A stretch of 64,000 nt of DNA from CAYVRJ01 sp964453645 (GCA_964453645.1 CAYVRJ010000011.1:7735-71734); one strand, 5' to 3'. Shown: positions 43,039 to 52,445, numbered from the stretch's first letter. The notes: a model not told the origin generated them from the letters alone. A program made the numbers and translations.

Positions 43039-44481
43039 TCACTGGGTGAAATCCGAAGCACTTTCGCTGTAAAAATCCCCTCTGGTGCCCGAAGAAATCA
43101 CATAGGAGCCACCGGCCTCAAACGTGTAGGGATCGGTGGAGATATAACTGCCCTCCTCGCCAAAAGCCAACTCATCGCTAATCCATTTGCTGCCCTCGGC
43201 AATCTTTAAAATATATTGTCCCGCCGGAAAGCGAAGGACACACTTGGATTTTGGGTTGATAAACACCGTTCTGATTTCCGCACCTTTAGCCACATTACCC
43301 GCTTCAAAGAGTTTGACACAGCTTGCCAACTCCTTTGTAGTAATGTTTAGTTCGGCAAAGTTTTTATTCAGCGGATCGCTTTGGGTGGGATTTTGAAACA
43401 CTAGGTTGGAAACCGCACCGGGAACGGGTAACACATCACTTCCGTCTGTTTTCATGTAGTATACATCGTCGCCCTTATGGTGACTTTTAAAAAAGAGATA
43501 GTCCCCCACGATATTCATATTTAAAGCAAAGTGCTCTTCATTGATATACCTGTGTTCCTCTGTTGTCAGATCGTATTGTTCAATGCGCCCAAGTTCAATG
43601 TCGTTTTCATCAAAATATTCATCCGTGGCGTAATAATACCCTCCGCCAAAAGCCCCGATTTGTTCAAATGTTCGGCTGGCATACTCCGAAGCGCTGGGTG
43701 CATCGATGGGTGCTGTGTACATATAACCAATGTCATCCATACACCATAGGGTTTTATCTTGCACCGCAACCCATCGAATCCATTTGTCCTTAATTTTTGT
43801 CTCCCCACTGCCGTCTGCACGTATGCGGTATAAATGGCCATTCACTTGAATCTGCTCGTCATACGTCTCCATTTCTTCAAATTCGTGAATGCCATACACC
43901 GTGTTTTCAACAAAAAACACATACCCGTCGCTGACCACCGCAAAGGTACAATGTCGATCCGAAAGCTTCTGCTTGCCGCTCCCGTCGGTCTTGATGCGAT
44001 ACGGTTTGTTTTCATCGCTGATATTGACATAATAGATATACTGCCCCATGACCTGGACATAATGGCTGATATCGTCGGTGATCAACGTCTTTTCTCCGCT
44101 GGTTATGTGCACACGGTAAATGTTATACGCATCCTCCCTTGTGCTCACATAGTAGAGATATTCGTCCAGCACGTTTAAAAAAGCTGCCTGATCGTTTGTG
44201 ACGATGGTACGCTGGCTGCCGTCGGGTTTCATTTTTGCAATGCTAAAGCCCTGTACGGTATCCTCCAGCGCATAGTAAAGCCATTCCCCGTCGGTTGTTG
44301 CCAACCCCCCTCCCAAGATATTGTTGGCAGAGTTGCCGCACCTGAAATCCTCTTGCGTTTGTTTCTCTTCGGCTTTTTCCTCTTGCACAGGCATTTCTGG
44401 GGTTGCGCTTTGTACAGCGCAAGCGGACAGTAGGATGAGTACTGCCAAATACAAACCAATTATATTTTTGTTACGTTTCAT
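43039..44481 (-). CDS. Lipoprotein with DUF5050 beta-propeller
   Basis: 480 residues. Signal peptide with lipobox LLSAC (Cys21). Residues 55-400 contain repeated blade motifs of the type YYV....YRIKTDGSGK / YYMKTDGSDV typical of DUF5050 and TolB-like propellers; the last 60 residues form a separate beta domain. Extracytoplasmic; binding partner unknown. Nine bases after the PEBP fusion gene; the three genes 46886-43039 appear to be one operon. A second DUF5050 protein lies at 62137-64000. Confidence 0.75.
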   Translation of the reverse strand: MKRNKNIIGLYLAVLILLSACAVQSATPEMPVQEEKAEEKQTQEDFRCGNSANNILGGGLATTDGEWLYYALEDTVQGFSIAKMKPDGSQRTIVTNDQAAFLNVLDEYLYYVSTREDAYNIYRVHITSGEKTLITDDISHYVQVMGQYIYYVNISDENKPYRIKTDGSGKQKLSDRHCTFAVVSDGYVFFVENTVYGIHEFEEMETYDEQIQVNGHLYRIRADGSGETKIKDKWIRWVAVQDKTLWCMDDIGYMYTAPIDAPSASEYASRTFEQIGAFGGGYYYATDEYFDENDIELGRIEQYDLTTEEHRYINEEHFALNMNIVGDYLFFKSHHKGDDVYYMKTDGSDVLPVPGAVSNLVFQNPTQSDPLNKNFAELNITTKELASCVKLFEAGNVAKGAEIRTVFINPKSKCVLRFPAGQYILKIAEGSKWISDELAFGEEGSYISTDPYTFEAGGSYVISSGTRGDFYSESASDFTQ

Positions 44482-44490
44482 TCAGTGTTC

Positions 44491-45888
44491 CTACTTTCTG
44501 CTGTAGTCGCCCGTGAGCACTGCTTGGGCTTTCACATGCCCCTCCATAGCACTTTCCAACTGTTTTCGTGAAAAACCTTCTTTTAGCTCCAGTATTGTAT
44601 CCAGTGCATAAACGGTTATCACGTACTTATGTGTGCCCGAAGGGGGCGTAGGCCCTCCGTATCCCGTGGTTCCGAAATCGTTTTTACCCTGTACCATCAC
44701 ATCCTTTAAATCAATACTGGCGTTTTCGGGGATTTCAATCTCGCTTCCGCTAAAATTAATGTTTGCTGCCAGCCAATGTACCCAATTATCTCCGTCGGGA
44801 TCGATCATGGTGACTGCCAAACTTTTTGCCCCCTCCGGGATATGAGAGACGGTTAGGGGCAGTGAGCGTGTGGGAATGTTCTTTGCCAACTGGCTGCCCT
44901 TCGCCCCGTATGCATCCGCCATCACCCCATCTGCAATCCCATTGCTTGAAAGGGCCATATCGGGTTCTTCAATCCCCAAAACCTTTCCTTCGTTTGAAAC
45001 GGTCAACTTTGCCCCCTCCTCTCGGCTCAACTCCCCATCGGGTAATACCTCCAGCACGCCCCCGCTCACTTTGATCTCCCCGGAACTGTGCTCTTTTTCG
45101 CCGTTATCCCCCGTGATGTGCACCTTTCCTCCGGCTTCCACCTTTGTTGTCCCCCCTAGAATTTCAACCACTCCGCGAATCTCCAACATGCTGGAAATCA
45201 CCACATCCTTTGATAAACTCAGTGTTGAAACAATGGGATTACTCCAATCGGGACCATTTTCTGTAAAGGTCGGTTCATAGGCCACCACGAGATATTGAAT
45301 TGCATCACTGGAAATCCTTTGATTCAGTGTTGCGTCTCCCACCAGATACACCCAATTCATGGTTTCGTCAAAGGGTGTTTCGCCAAATGAGGCTTCACCA
45401 CTTGTAAGGCAGAGCACTGCTTCCAAATCGTCCTCTCCACCGATCACGGTGTTGCCGTTTGCACAAAACGTTCCCCCTGCCAAAACTATAATCCGGCAGG
45501 GCCGTGCATCGTTTGTTGCTCGTTGGGTTGCAAACGTTCCGTCTAAAACCAAGGTACCGCCCTTTTCCACGGTTAAGTTGGCACATTCATCTTTGCTGCT
45601 TTTGGCTGTAAGTTTGAAGTTCTTGGGCACCGTCACTGTTTCGCCCTTTACAATTGTATAACTCTCTTCGAGCAAAAGCTCTCCGTTGCTCTTTGTTATT
45701 TTTTCTTGTAATGGGGAAGGAACCGCAGGTACATCCGGTGTTGACTCTGTGGTATTCTCCACGTTAGAAACAGGCGTGCTTGTTTCATTCATTGCAGGCT
45801 GTGTTGTTTGTTCGGTCAAACCCGTTGGGGAACAAGCTGTTAAAACAACCAGACATATGATCAGCAGTATTGAAATGCATTTATTCAT
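44491..45888 (-). CDS. Lipoprotein: beta-helix-like N-terminal region fused to YbhB/PEBP domain
   Basis: 465 residues. Lipobox LTAC (Cys19). Residues 30-60 are a Thr/Pro-rich tether; residues 65-330 show short repeated Val/Gly/Glu beta strands (EIRGVVEILGGTTKVEAGG, EIKVSGGVLEVLPDG), like a right-handed beta-helix. Residues 340-465 are a phosphatidylethanolamine-binding/Raf-kinase-inhibitor domain (DPDGDNWVHW, GGPTPPSGTHKY). ATG 45888 overlaps the preceding stop (ATGA). A surface-anchored PEBP is unusual; ligand unknown. Confidence 0.75.
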   Translation of the reverse strand: MNKCISILLIICLVVLTACSPTGLTEQTTQPAMNETSTPVSNVENTTESTPDVPAVPSPLQEKITKSNGELLLEESYTIVKGETVTVPKNFKLTAKSSKDECANLTVEKGGTLVLDGTFATQRATNDARPCRIIVLAGGTFCANGNTVIGGEDDLEAVLCLTSGEASFGETPFDETMNWVYLVGDATLNQRISSDAIQYLVVAYEPTFTENGPDWSNPIVSTLSLSKDVVISSMLEIRGVVEILGGTTKVEAGGKVHITGDNGEKEHSSGEIKVSGGVLEVLPDGELSREEGAKLTVSNEGKVLGIEEPDMALSSNGIADGVMADAYGAKGSQLAKNIPTRSLPLTVSHIPEGAKSLAVTMIDPDGDNWVHWLAANINFSGSEIEIPENASIDLKDVMVQGKNDFGTTGYGGPTPPSGTHKYVITVYALDTILELKEGFSRKQLESAMEGHVKAQAVLTGDYSRK

Positions 45889-46886
45889 GATCCTTCTCCA
45901 TTCATTATAGAGTTTGTTGGCACATCCTTTTGGGATTCCCCGTCTTCCTGCCAAGACTTGCAAATGAACAGCCAAGTGATGACGGGGTTTAACGAACTGG
46001 CCAGAGACGTAATCAGCATGATCAATCCCTCCATGATGGATTTTCCATAGAACAAGAATCCAACCGCATAACTCACTCCGTTTGCAATGGAAAAACCAAC
46101 CGCAAAAACGGTGAGTAAAAACCCGATTCGTTTTTTACACAACAGCAGTATCAGCCCTGTTAGCCCTAAAATTGGCACACAAACTGTGAGTAAATCAAAC
46201 CATTCTATGGAAGAAATCGTAATGATGAACGAAATGGTTGTAAACGCCATGCAGATCGATACCCATATTTTTGCACCCGTTGTCAAGGATATACCCTTTT
46301 TTGTTTTGATGGTGCACAACAGGTTTGTATACAGTGCCGCTAAGGCAGTGAGGGCACATGCCACCCCGTTTCGGATCACGATTTCGGGTATACCCATTGG
46401 CCGAAACCCGGGGGTTGTGACCACTGTTTTGATACAATAATAAACAAACAGGGCACCTGCCGTTATCCAAACCACTTGCTTAAACTTCTTGTGTTCTTCG
46501 GATTGAATGAAGTACCCTAGTGCAAGTACAGCGATTGCAACAAACACACCGTTTAAGAGAAGCGAGCTAAAATCGCTAAAAAACGTGGGCATGCGAAAGA
46601 TCTTTTCCAGATCAAAGTCCTGTGCCCTTTGTAAAAGCTGTAATTTTCCATAACTCAGTGCGCTAAAAAAGGCACAACACAGCAGAACTCCCCCTGCATA
46701 GAGTTTATAGCGCACTTCCCGCTGTAATAATAGAACTATGCAGATGCCCGTCAGAACATCTAAGAGTGTATTTGTTGTTGCATAGTGGCCCAGCAAAGCC
46801 CCTCCCGAGGGAACAAGCAAAAATAAACTCCAAAACAAAATTAGCCCACCTGCCAGATACAGTGCACGATTGCTGTTTTTAACCAT
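45885..46886 (-). CDS. Multi-spanning membrane protein, unknown function
   Basis: 333 residues with nine or so hydrophobic segments evenly spaced and short charged loops; the start is MVKNSNRALYLAGG. No family recognised. It is translationally coupled (ATGA) to the PEBP-fusion lipoprotein gene, suggesting that the two proteins work together at the envelope. Confidence 0.65.
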   Translation of the reverse strand: MVKNSNRALYLAGGLILFWSLFLLVPSGGALLGHYATTNTLLDVLTGICIVLLLQREVRYKLYAGGVLLCCAFFSALSYGKLQLLQRAQDFDLEKIFRMPTFFSDFSSLLLNGVFVAIAVLALGYFIQSEEHKKFKQVVWITAGALFVYYCIKTVVTTPGFRPMGIPEIVIRNGVACALTALAALYTNLLCTIKTKKGISLTTGAKIWVSICMAFTTISFIITISSIEWFDLLTVCVPILGLTGLILLLCKKRIGFLLTVFAVGFSIANGVSYAVGFLFYGKSIMEGLIMLITSLASSLNPVITWLFICKSWQEDGESQKDVPTNSIMNGEGS

Positions 46887-47211
46887 ACTATTCTCCTCAC
46901 ATAAAATAGACTGATGAAAACATAAAATGAATTTATTACCGTTTTTATTATACGTTTACCTAAATGTGGATACAACAGTTTTTTATCCTTTTGTCATTGA
47001 CAAATTGGAAAAAATTTTATTTAGCAATATTTTTCAACCCTTTCTTCTTATTAAACCACTCAAAAAAAGTCAATGCAACTCTATTTGTGGAATTGTCATT
47101 GACTTTGAGACAAAAGATGACACCCATTGGAAGATATTCTTGCCATCTTGTGTTATAATTGTTATCATAATAATAAAAAATTCTTTTATAGAATCATGAA
47201 GAGGTGTTATT
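46887..47211. other. Divergent regulatory region before the redox island
   Basis: 325 AT-rich bases. TATAAT at 47154-47159 is a good -10 box for the gene at 47212. TTGTCATTGACAA (46991-47003) is a perfect palindrome with five-base arms, and TTGTCATTGAC recurs at 47093-47103; both are candidate Fnr/Crp-type sites. The 90-residue plus-strand frame from 46927 looks spurious (extreme composition, no ribosome site). Confidence 0.5.
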
Positions 47212-47640
47212 TTGAGTAAAGGTGAAAGAGCAGCAGAATTATTTAAAAGTGGTTTTAACTGTGCACAGTCGGTTTTGGGAGCATTTTGTGAAGATTATGA
47301 TATGAAAACAGAAACAGCTCTAAAAATAGCCTGTGGTTTGGGAAGTGGCGCACGGAGTGGGGAACTTTGCGGTGCTGTTTCGGGTGCCGTTTTAGTCATT
47401 GGGCTGAAATACGGTTCGGATGATGCCCATTCAAAAGTACTGTGTGCTACAAAAACAGAGGAATTTATGCAAGCATTTAAAGAGAAAAACAAACATATTG
47501 TTTGCCGTGAACTTTTAGGTTGCGATATCACCACTCCCGAGGGAAAAGATAAAAAGGCATTAGCAGAGCAGCATTTCACAGGGATTTGCACGGATATGGT
47601 AGTTGGTGCCGCACAAATACTTGTAAGTTTGGGATATTAG
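47212..47640 (+). CDS. C_GCAxxG_C_C family redox protein
   Basis: 142 residues with the conserved cysteine layout: FNCAQSVLGAFCEDY, IACGLGSGARSGELCGAVSGA, VCRELLGCDI and GICTDMV. The family probably binds metal or participates in thiol redox; no function is proven. TTG start at 47212 behind AAGAGG. Followed by a Crp/Fnr regulator, which may control it. Often a neighbour of sulfur-transfer genes, as here. Confidence 0.85.
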   Translation: MSKGERAAELFKSGFNCAQSVLGAFCEDYDMKTETALKIACGLGSGARSGELCGAVSGAVLVIGLKYGSDDAHSKVLCATKTEEFMQAFKEKNKHIVCRELLGCDITTPEGKDKKALAEQHFTGICTDMVVGAAQILVSLGY

Positions 47641-47696
47641 TTAAATTTGCTCATTCGCAACCTTAAACGCATGTGTTTTTTGGCAGGAGGTGCAAG

Positions 47697-48362
47697 ATGA
47701 ACGCACATATATTAGAAGCTTCCCTAACCTTCTTGGATGCATTAAATGAGGAAGATAAAAAACGCATCATCGATAATACCAGCTTAAAAACATACTGCAA
47801 AGGTGAAAACATTCACAGCGCAGACAACGACTGCGTGGGTGTGCTTATCGTAGCGTCGGGCGAACTTCGAACCTATATCTTATCCCATGAGGGAAAGGAA
47901 GTCACCCTGTATCGCTTGCGGAAAGGGGACGTTTGCATCCTCTCGGCTTCTTGCCTGATTAAAAACTTAAGCTTTGACGTATATATCGATGCCGAGCTTG
48001 ATAGCGAAGTGCTGCTGTTGAGTTCGGCAGAGTTTGCAAAGTTGCAAGCAAAAAATGTGTATGTGGAAAACTTTGCACTTAAGGTTGCGGTGGAAAAATT
48101 CTCCGATGTGATGTGGGCCATGCAGCAGTTGTTGTTCTTGAGCTTCGACAGTCGTCTTGCAGCGTTTCTCATTGACGAGTCTGTGAAAACCGGCACAGAT
48201 GACATTAAGCTCACCCATGAGCAGATTGCAAAGTATGTGGGCAGTGCACGGGAGGTCGTCAGCCGTATGATGAAACACTTTGAAAACGAAGGGTTTGTCA
48301 AATCCTATCGCGGTGGCGTCACACTTTTAAACAAACAAGATCTCAGAAAGTTAATTCCTTAA
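47697..48362 (+). CDS. Crp/Fnr-family transcriptional regulator
   Basis: 221 residues. Cyclic-nucleotide-binding fold residues 15-125 with EGKEVTLYRLRKGDVCILSASCL (read in parts); C-terminal winged helix IKLTHEQIAKYVGSAREVVSRMMKHF. The N-terminal region lacks the Cys cluster of true Fnr, resembling the persulfide/heme-sensing subgroup of clostridial Crp/Fnr proteins. ATG 47697 follows AGGAGG. Its location before sulfur-handling genes suggests control by sulfur species or redox state (inference). Confidence 0.88.
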   Translation: MNAHILEASLTFLDALNEEDKKRIIDNTSLKTYCKGENIHSADNDCVGVLIVASGELRTYILSHEGKEVTLYRLRKGDVCILSASCLIKNLSFDVYIDAELDSEVLLLSSAEFAKLQAKNVYVENFALKVAVEKFSDVMWAMQQLLFLSFDSRLAAFLIDESVKTGTDDIKLTHEQIAKYVGSAREVVSRMMKHFENEGFVKSYRGGVTLLNKQDLRKLIP

Positions 48363-48458
48363 ATTTCACATTTCATCCCTAAGTATAAAACAACGATTAG
48401 AATAAATTTTTCCATTTGTGCGGAAACTATATTGAAATAAAATGTAGCGGAGGCAAAG

Positions 48459-48698
48459 ATGGATTCTTTTGTAGGTTTGGGGCAAAACCCCAATCCCAAT
48501 GTTTTAGACATACCAATCGGTTTGGGTATGGAACTCATGCAAAACACAGAGGCCAGAAACAATTTTGAAAATCTGAGTGATGAACAAAAAAATAGGCTGA
48601 TTCATTATGTGCAAAGTGGTCTTTCTGGTGATGATGCTAAAAACAAAGTAGCATCTGCAATCAATAGGCTTGCAAATGGTGATACAACATTTTTCTAA
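48459..48698 (+). CDS. Small conserved-looking hypothetical protein
   Basis: 79 residues: VLDIPIGLGMELMQNTEARNNF followed by LSDEQKNRLIHYVQSGLSGDD. The pattern of a short helix, N-x-x-A-x-x-x-F and D-E-Q-K is common to a set of small clostridial proteins without known function. ATG follows GGAGG at five bases. It stands between the Crp/Fnr gene and CoA-disulfide reductase. Confidence 0.65.
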   Translation: MDSFVGLGQNPNPNVLDIPIGLGMELMQNTEARNNFENLSDEQKNRLIHYVQSGLSGDDAKNKVASAINRLANGDTTFF

Positions 48699-48783
48699 AA
48701 CTTTTTAGTGTGTGACTTAGTCACAGAAATATAGAAAAAATGAGTGGATAATAAACCTAAGAAACATTGAGGAGGGGTTTATT

Positions 48784-50442
48784 ATGCCGGAAGTAAAAAA
48801 AATCGTCATTGTGGGTGGTGTTGCTGGGGGTGCCACTGCGGCAGCAAGGCTGAGGCGGCTTAACGAAAAGGCACAGATCGTTCTGTTTGAAAAGGGGGAG
48901 TACATCTCCTTTGCCAACTGTGGGTTACCCTACTACATCGGCGGTGAAATTACCGAAAGAAGTGCGCTGACACTGCAAACACCCCAGAGCTTTCAAGCAC
49001 GGTTCAACGTTGATGTCCGTGTGTTTAGTGAAGTTACGGCAATCAACAGGCAAGCAAAGACCGTGACCATAAAAAACCACAAAACGAATGAAACGTATAC
49101 AGAAAATTACCATAAGCTGATTTTATCTCCCGGGGCAGAACCCATCACTCCCCCTATAGATGCAATTCATGGCCGCAAAGTGTTCACCCTTAGAAATATC
49201 CCCGATACGTATAAGATAAAGGACTATATCACCAACAATCAACCCAAAAATGCTGCTGTGGTGGGTGGTGGTTACATTGGCCTGGAGATGGCAGAAAATC
49301 TGCACAGCGCTGGGCTTGATGTCACCATCTTTGAGATGACCAATCAAGTGATCGCACCATTAGATTACGACATGGCTTGTGATGTGCACAACCATATTCG
49401 CAGCAAGGGTGTGCAGTTAAACCTAGAGACCAAGTTTGAAAACTATGAGGACTATGATTTAATCATCTTTGCCGTGGGCGTCAAACCCGAAACGACCATT
49501 GCCAAAGAAGCAGAGCTGAAACTCGGTGAACGTGGACATATCGTCGTGAGTGAAACCATGGGCACTTCGGATGAGCATATTTATGCCGTCGGTGATGCCG
49601 TGGAAGTAACCGATTTTGTAACGGGGCAAAGTGTTGCAATTCCCCTTGCTGGCCCTGCCAACAAACAGGGGCGTATTGCGGCAGATACCATCCTTGGCGG
49701 CAACAGCAAATACACTGGTACACAAGGCAGTGCCATCTTAAAAGTGTTTGATATGACGGTGGCCACAACGGGTATCAACGAAAAGACAGCCAAGGGGCTA
49801 GGGCTGAATTACGATAAATCCTTTACCTATTCCGCAAGCCACGCCAGCTACTATCCCGGTGCAGTGAATATGTCCATCAAGACCATCTTTGCAAAAGAGT
49901 CGGGTAAGATTCTTGGTGCACAAATTGTTGGCTTTGACGGGGTAGATAAGCGATGTGACGTGTTTGCAACTGCCATTCGCTTTGGCGCAACGGCGTATGA
50001 TTTAACGAAATTGGAGCTTTGTTATGCACCACCCTACTCTTCGGCAAAAGACCCGGTGAATATGGCTGGGCTTGTGGTTGAAAACTTGCTGACGGGTAAG
50101 GTGAAAAACTTTCATTGGCACGATGTGGGCACCCTACCCAGAGACGGCAGTGTGATACTGCTGGACACCCGAACGAAGATGGAGTACGAAAATGGTCATA
50201 TCGACGGATTTATCAATATTCCCGTGGACGATTTGCGTGAGAAACTATCTACACTCGACAAATCCAAGAAAGTGTATGTGACCTGCCAAGTTGGGCTTCG
50301 GGGTTATATCGCCGCTAGGATTCTTTCCCAAAACGGTTTTGATGTTTATAACTTAAGTGGTGGATATCGGTTATATCATTCTATCTTTGGAACAAAAGTT
50401 CCACCTTTGGAACAAAAGTTCCACCCAGCTCTATCGGCTTAA
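48784..50442 (+). CDS. CoA-disulfide reductase with C-terminal rhodanese domain (frame broken before TusA)
   Basis: 552 residues. FAD/NAD(P)H pyridine-nucleotide-disulfide oxidoreductase: VGGVAGGATAAARLRRL, catalytic Cys46 in SFANCGLPYYIGG (the single-Cys CoADR site), NAD loop VVGGGYIGLEMAENL. Residues 445-540 are a rhodanese with active Cys501 in CQVGLRGY. The last ten residues come from a 20-base duplication (50385-50424) that shifts the frame; with one copy removed, the frame continues into the TusA-DsrE part at 50538-51230, giving a single protein of about 808 residues. Ribosome site GAGGAGG. Reduces CoA polysulfide or disulfide; persulfide reductase activity plausible. Confidence 0.88.
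   Translation: MPEVKKIVIVGGVAGGATAAARLRRLNEKAQIVLFEKGEYISFANCGLPYYIGGEITERSALTLQTPQSFQARFNVDVRVFSEVTAINRQAKTVTIKNHKTNETYTENYHKLILSPGAEPITPPIDAIHGRKVFTLRNIPDTYKIKDYITNNQPKNAAVVGGGYIGLEMAENLHSAGLDVTIFEMTNQVIAPLDYDMACDVHNHIRSKGVQLNLETKFENYEDYDLIIFAVGVKPETTIAKEAELKLGERGHIVVSETMGTSDEHIYAVGDAVEVTDFVTGQSVAIPLAGPANKQGRIAADTILGGNSKYTGTQGSAILKVFDMTVATTGINEKTAKGLGLNYDKSFTYSASHASYYPGAVNMSIKTIFAKESGKILGAQIVGFDGVDKRCDVFATAIRFGATAYDLTKLELCYAPPYSSAKDPVNMAGLVVENLLTGKVKNFHWHDVGTLPRDGSVILLDTRTKMEYENGHIDGFINIPVDDLREKLSTLDKSKKVYVTCQVGLRGYIAARILSQNGFDVYNLSGGYRLYHSIFGTKVPPLEQKFHPALSA
50385..50424. repeat. Perfect 20-bp tandem duplication causing a frameshift
   Basis: Two identical copies of a 20-base unit (50385-50404 and 50405-50424). 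Each unit contains the inverted repeat TGGAAC-AAAA-GTTCCA. As 20 is not a multiple of three, the extra copy moves the reading frame out of phase, and translation stops at 50442. Confidence 0.95.
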
Positions 50443-50537
50443 ATCCCGAGACCCAAACTCCCGACGGAAAGGCAATCGGTGCTCCGCCAAAACAAGCTGA
50501 AACCACAGGTAAAACCATCACCCTCAACGCCTGTGGC

Positions 50538-51230
50538 TTGCAGTGTCCGGGGCCAATCGTAAAACTATCTGCCGCCATAACCGAAGCCGAAGTAGGAGAT
50601 CTAATTGAAATATCCACCACCGATCCCGCCTTTGCCAGCGACATTGAAGGATTTTGCCGCAGGACGGGCAACCACTTCGAGGGAATGGAGTCCAGCAAAG
50701 GTATTTCCATTGCACGGATTCGCAAAGGTGAACTAGAAAACAATTGCAAGGCAAACACGGGCAACGGCAAGAACTTCATCGTCTTTTCGGGAGATTTGGA
50801 TAAAGCCATTGCCAGCTTTATCATGGCAAACGCTTCGGCGGCACTGGGGCGCAAAACCACCATGTTTTTCACCTTTTGGGGGCTGAACATCTTGCGTAAA
50901 CCCGAGAAGGTGAAGGTTCAAAAGGATTTTATGGGGAGGATGTTTGGGGGTATGATGCCCCGAGGTTCCAAAAAACTATCCCTTTCCAAGATGAACATGG
51001 CAGGTATGGGTGCAAAGATGATCCGCAGTGTGATGAAAAACAAGAATGTGGATAGCTTAGAGGATTTGATTCAATTGGCACAGGACAATGGTGTGGAACT
51101 CTTAGCTTGCTCCATGAGTATGGATGTCATGGGTATTAAACCCGAGGAGCTGATTGATGGCGTGAAGATGGCTGGCGCTGCCGCCATGCTGGCCCATGCG
51201 GAGGAGAGCGACATGAGTTTGTTTATCTAA
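50538..51230 (+). CDS. TusA-like sulfur carrier plus DsrE-like domain (distal part of the split fusion)
   Basis: Residues of a TusA module (LNACGLQCPGPIVKLSAAI, the sulfur-carrier Cys in QCPGP) followed by a DsrE/F-like domain (NFIVFSGDLDKAIASFIMANAS, LLACSMSMDVMGIKPEEL). The only start near the module is TTG 50538, which would cut off the first TusA strand, and no ribosome site is evident; the frame is open upstream to the duplication at 50424. So this was almost certainly the C-terminal end of the CoA-disulfide reductase and may now be poorly translated or not at all. Confidence 0.8.
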   Translation: MQCPGPIVKLSAAITEAEVGDLIEISTTDPAFASDIEGFCRRTGNHFEGMESSKGISIARIRKGELENNCKANTGNGKNFIVFSGDLDKAIASFIMANASAALGRKTTMFFTFWGLNILRKPEKVKVQKDFMGRMFGGMMPRGSKKLSLSKMNMAGMGAKMIRSVMKNKNVDSLEDLIQLAQDNGVELLACSMSMDVMGIKPEELIDGVKMAGAAAMLAHAEESDMSLFI

Positions 51231-51252
51231 GCGCATAAGCGCATAAGAAGAA

Positions 51253-51289
51253 AAAAGAGGAACGGTTATATTATTGCCGCTCCTCTTTT
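51253..51289. terminator. Bidirectional terminator
   Basis: Stem AAAAGAGGAACGG / CCGCTCCTCTTTT with one mismatch, between the convergent TusA-DsrE and YeiH-like genes; A-run on one side and T-run on the other serve both directions. Confidence 0.85.
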
Positions 51290-51294
51290 ATTCA

Positions 51295-52368
51295 CTAGAT
51301 CTGCCCCATAAACATCTGTACTAAAAAGGATACCACGACAACAAGTGCGGAGATAATAAACCCATGTAACATAGGTTTAAATCCCGATTTAGCAACTTCT
51401 CTGAAATTCGTCTTTAGTCCGATTGCACCAAGCGCCATGACCATAAAGAATTTGGAGAGGGTGGCCACGCTGTTGCTGACCGCTTCGGGAACATACCCTG
51501 TACTCTTAATGGCCACCATGCCTAAAAACAGCAGGATAAAATACGGAAATATCTTCTTTAAGTTAATTTTCTTTTGTGTTTTTTGGGTTTGGGCATCTGA
51601 TTGCAAAGCTTTGGTTGCTTCTTTTGCATTAAGACGCTCATTGATAAAGGAAAAGATGAGAACTGTTGGAATGATAGATAAAGTTCTTGTCAATTTTACG
51701 ATGACGGAAAATGCTCCTGCCGCATCCGAAAAGGCATAACCAGCGGCAACCACAGAGGAAGTATCGTTCACTGCCGTACCCGCCCATAACCCAAAACCCA
51801 TATCACTCATGCCAAAAGAGCGCCCAGCAATGGGAAAGAGGATGACCATCAACACGTCAAAGATAAACGTTGCAGAAATCGCATAGGCGATGTCCCTGTC
51901 TTTTGCATCAATTGTCGGTGCAATCGCTGCAATTGCTGAACCGCCACAAATTCCAGTTCCGGCAGAGATTAGCCCTGAGAGCTTCCAGTTCATTTTAAAC
52001 AGCTTTCCCAAGAGGTAACCGCCGCCAAATGCTGCAAGAAGCGTAAAGCACATGACGATGAGGGAATACTTACCCACCTGCAACACCTGTGCAAAACTTA
52101 ACGTTATTCCCATCATTATGATTGCAAGGCGCAGCACTTGTTTGGATACAAGGGAGATACCCCCCTTTAGCAGGTTGTATTTTGCGGCAAGTGGATTTAA
52201 AAGCATTCCGATAATCAGGGCAAACACACCCCCGCTTATCAGGTGAAGCGGAATCAATCCGCTTATATAAATTGAGATAAAAGCAACAACAACTGTTAGA
52301 ACAACTCCTAAACTATACTTCTTTATAAAATCCATATCATGTATTATCTCCATTCCGTCTTTATTCAT
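51295..52368 (-). CDS. YeiH/UPF0324-family membrane exporter
   Basis: 357 residues, about ten transmembrane helices, with GLISAGTGICGGSAIAAIAP and GLWAGTAVNDTSSVVAAGYA, signature stretches of the YeiH (PF03601) family, proposed to export sulfate or sulfite. Start uncertain: ATG 52368 is used, 52386 is also in frame and neither has a strong ribosome site. Divergent from a LysR regulator, the common arrangement of this family. Its neighbourhood (CoA-disulfide reductase, TusA) supports a sulfur role. Confidence 0.85.
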   Translation of the reverse strand: MNKDGMEIIHDMDFIKKYSLGVVLTVVVAFISIYISGLIPLHLISGGVFALIIGMLLNPLAAKYNLLKGGISLVSKQVLRLAIIMMGITLSFAQVLQVGKYSLIVMCFTLLAAFGGGYLLGKLFKMNWKLSGLISAGTGICGGSAIAAIAPTIDAKDRDIAYAISATFIFDVLMVILFPIAGRSFGMSDMGFGLWAGTAVNDTSSVVAAGYAFSDAAGAFSVIVKLTRTLSIIPTVLIFSFINERLNAKEATKALQSDAQTQKTQKKINLKKIFPYFILLFLGMVAIKSTGYVPEAVSNSVATLSKFFMVMALGAIGLKTNFREVAKSGFKPMLHGFIISALVVVVSFLVQMFMGQI

Positions 52369-52445
52369 GTTGATTTTACCACCCATTGATGATAAACTAA
52401 AATTATAAATAGTAATATATACATTAGATAGGATTATAGTAACAA

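Noticed and set aside
46927..47199. Plus-strand 90-residue frame in the divergent region
   Set aside because: No ribosome site, biased Ile/Phe/Lys composition caused by AT-rich DNA, overlaps the promoter of the next gene.
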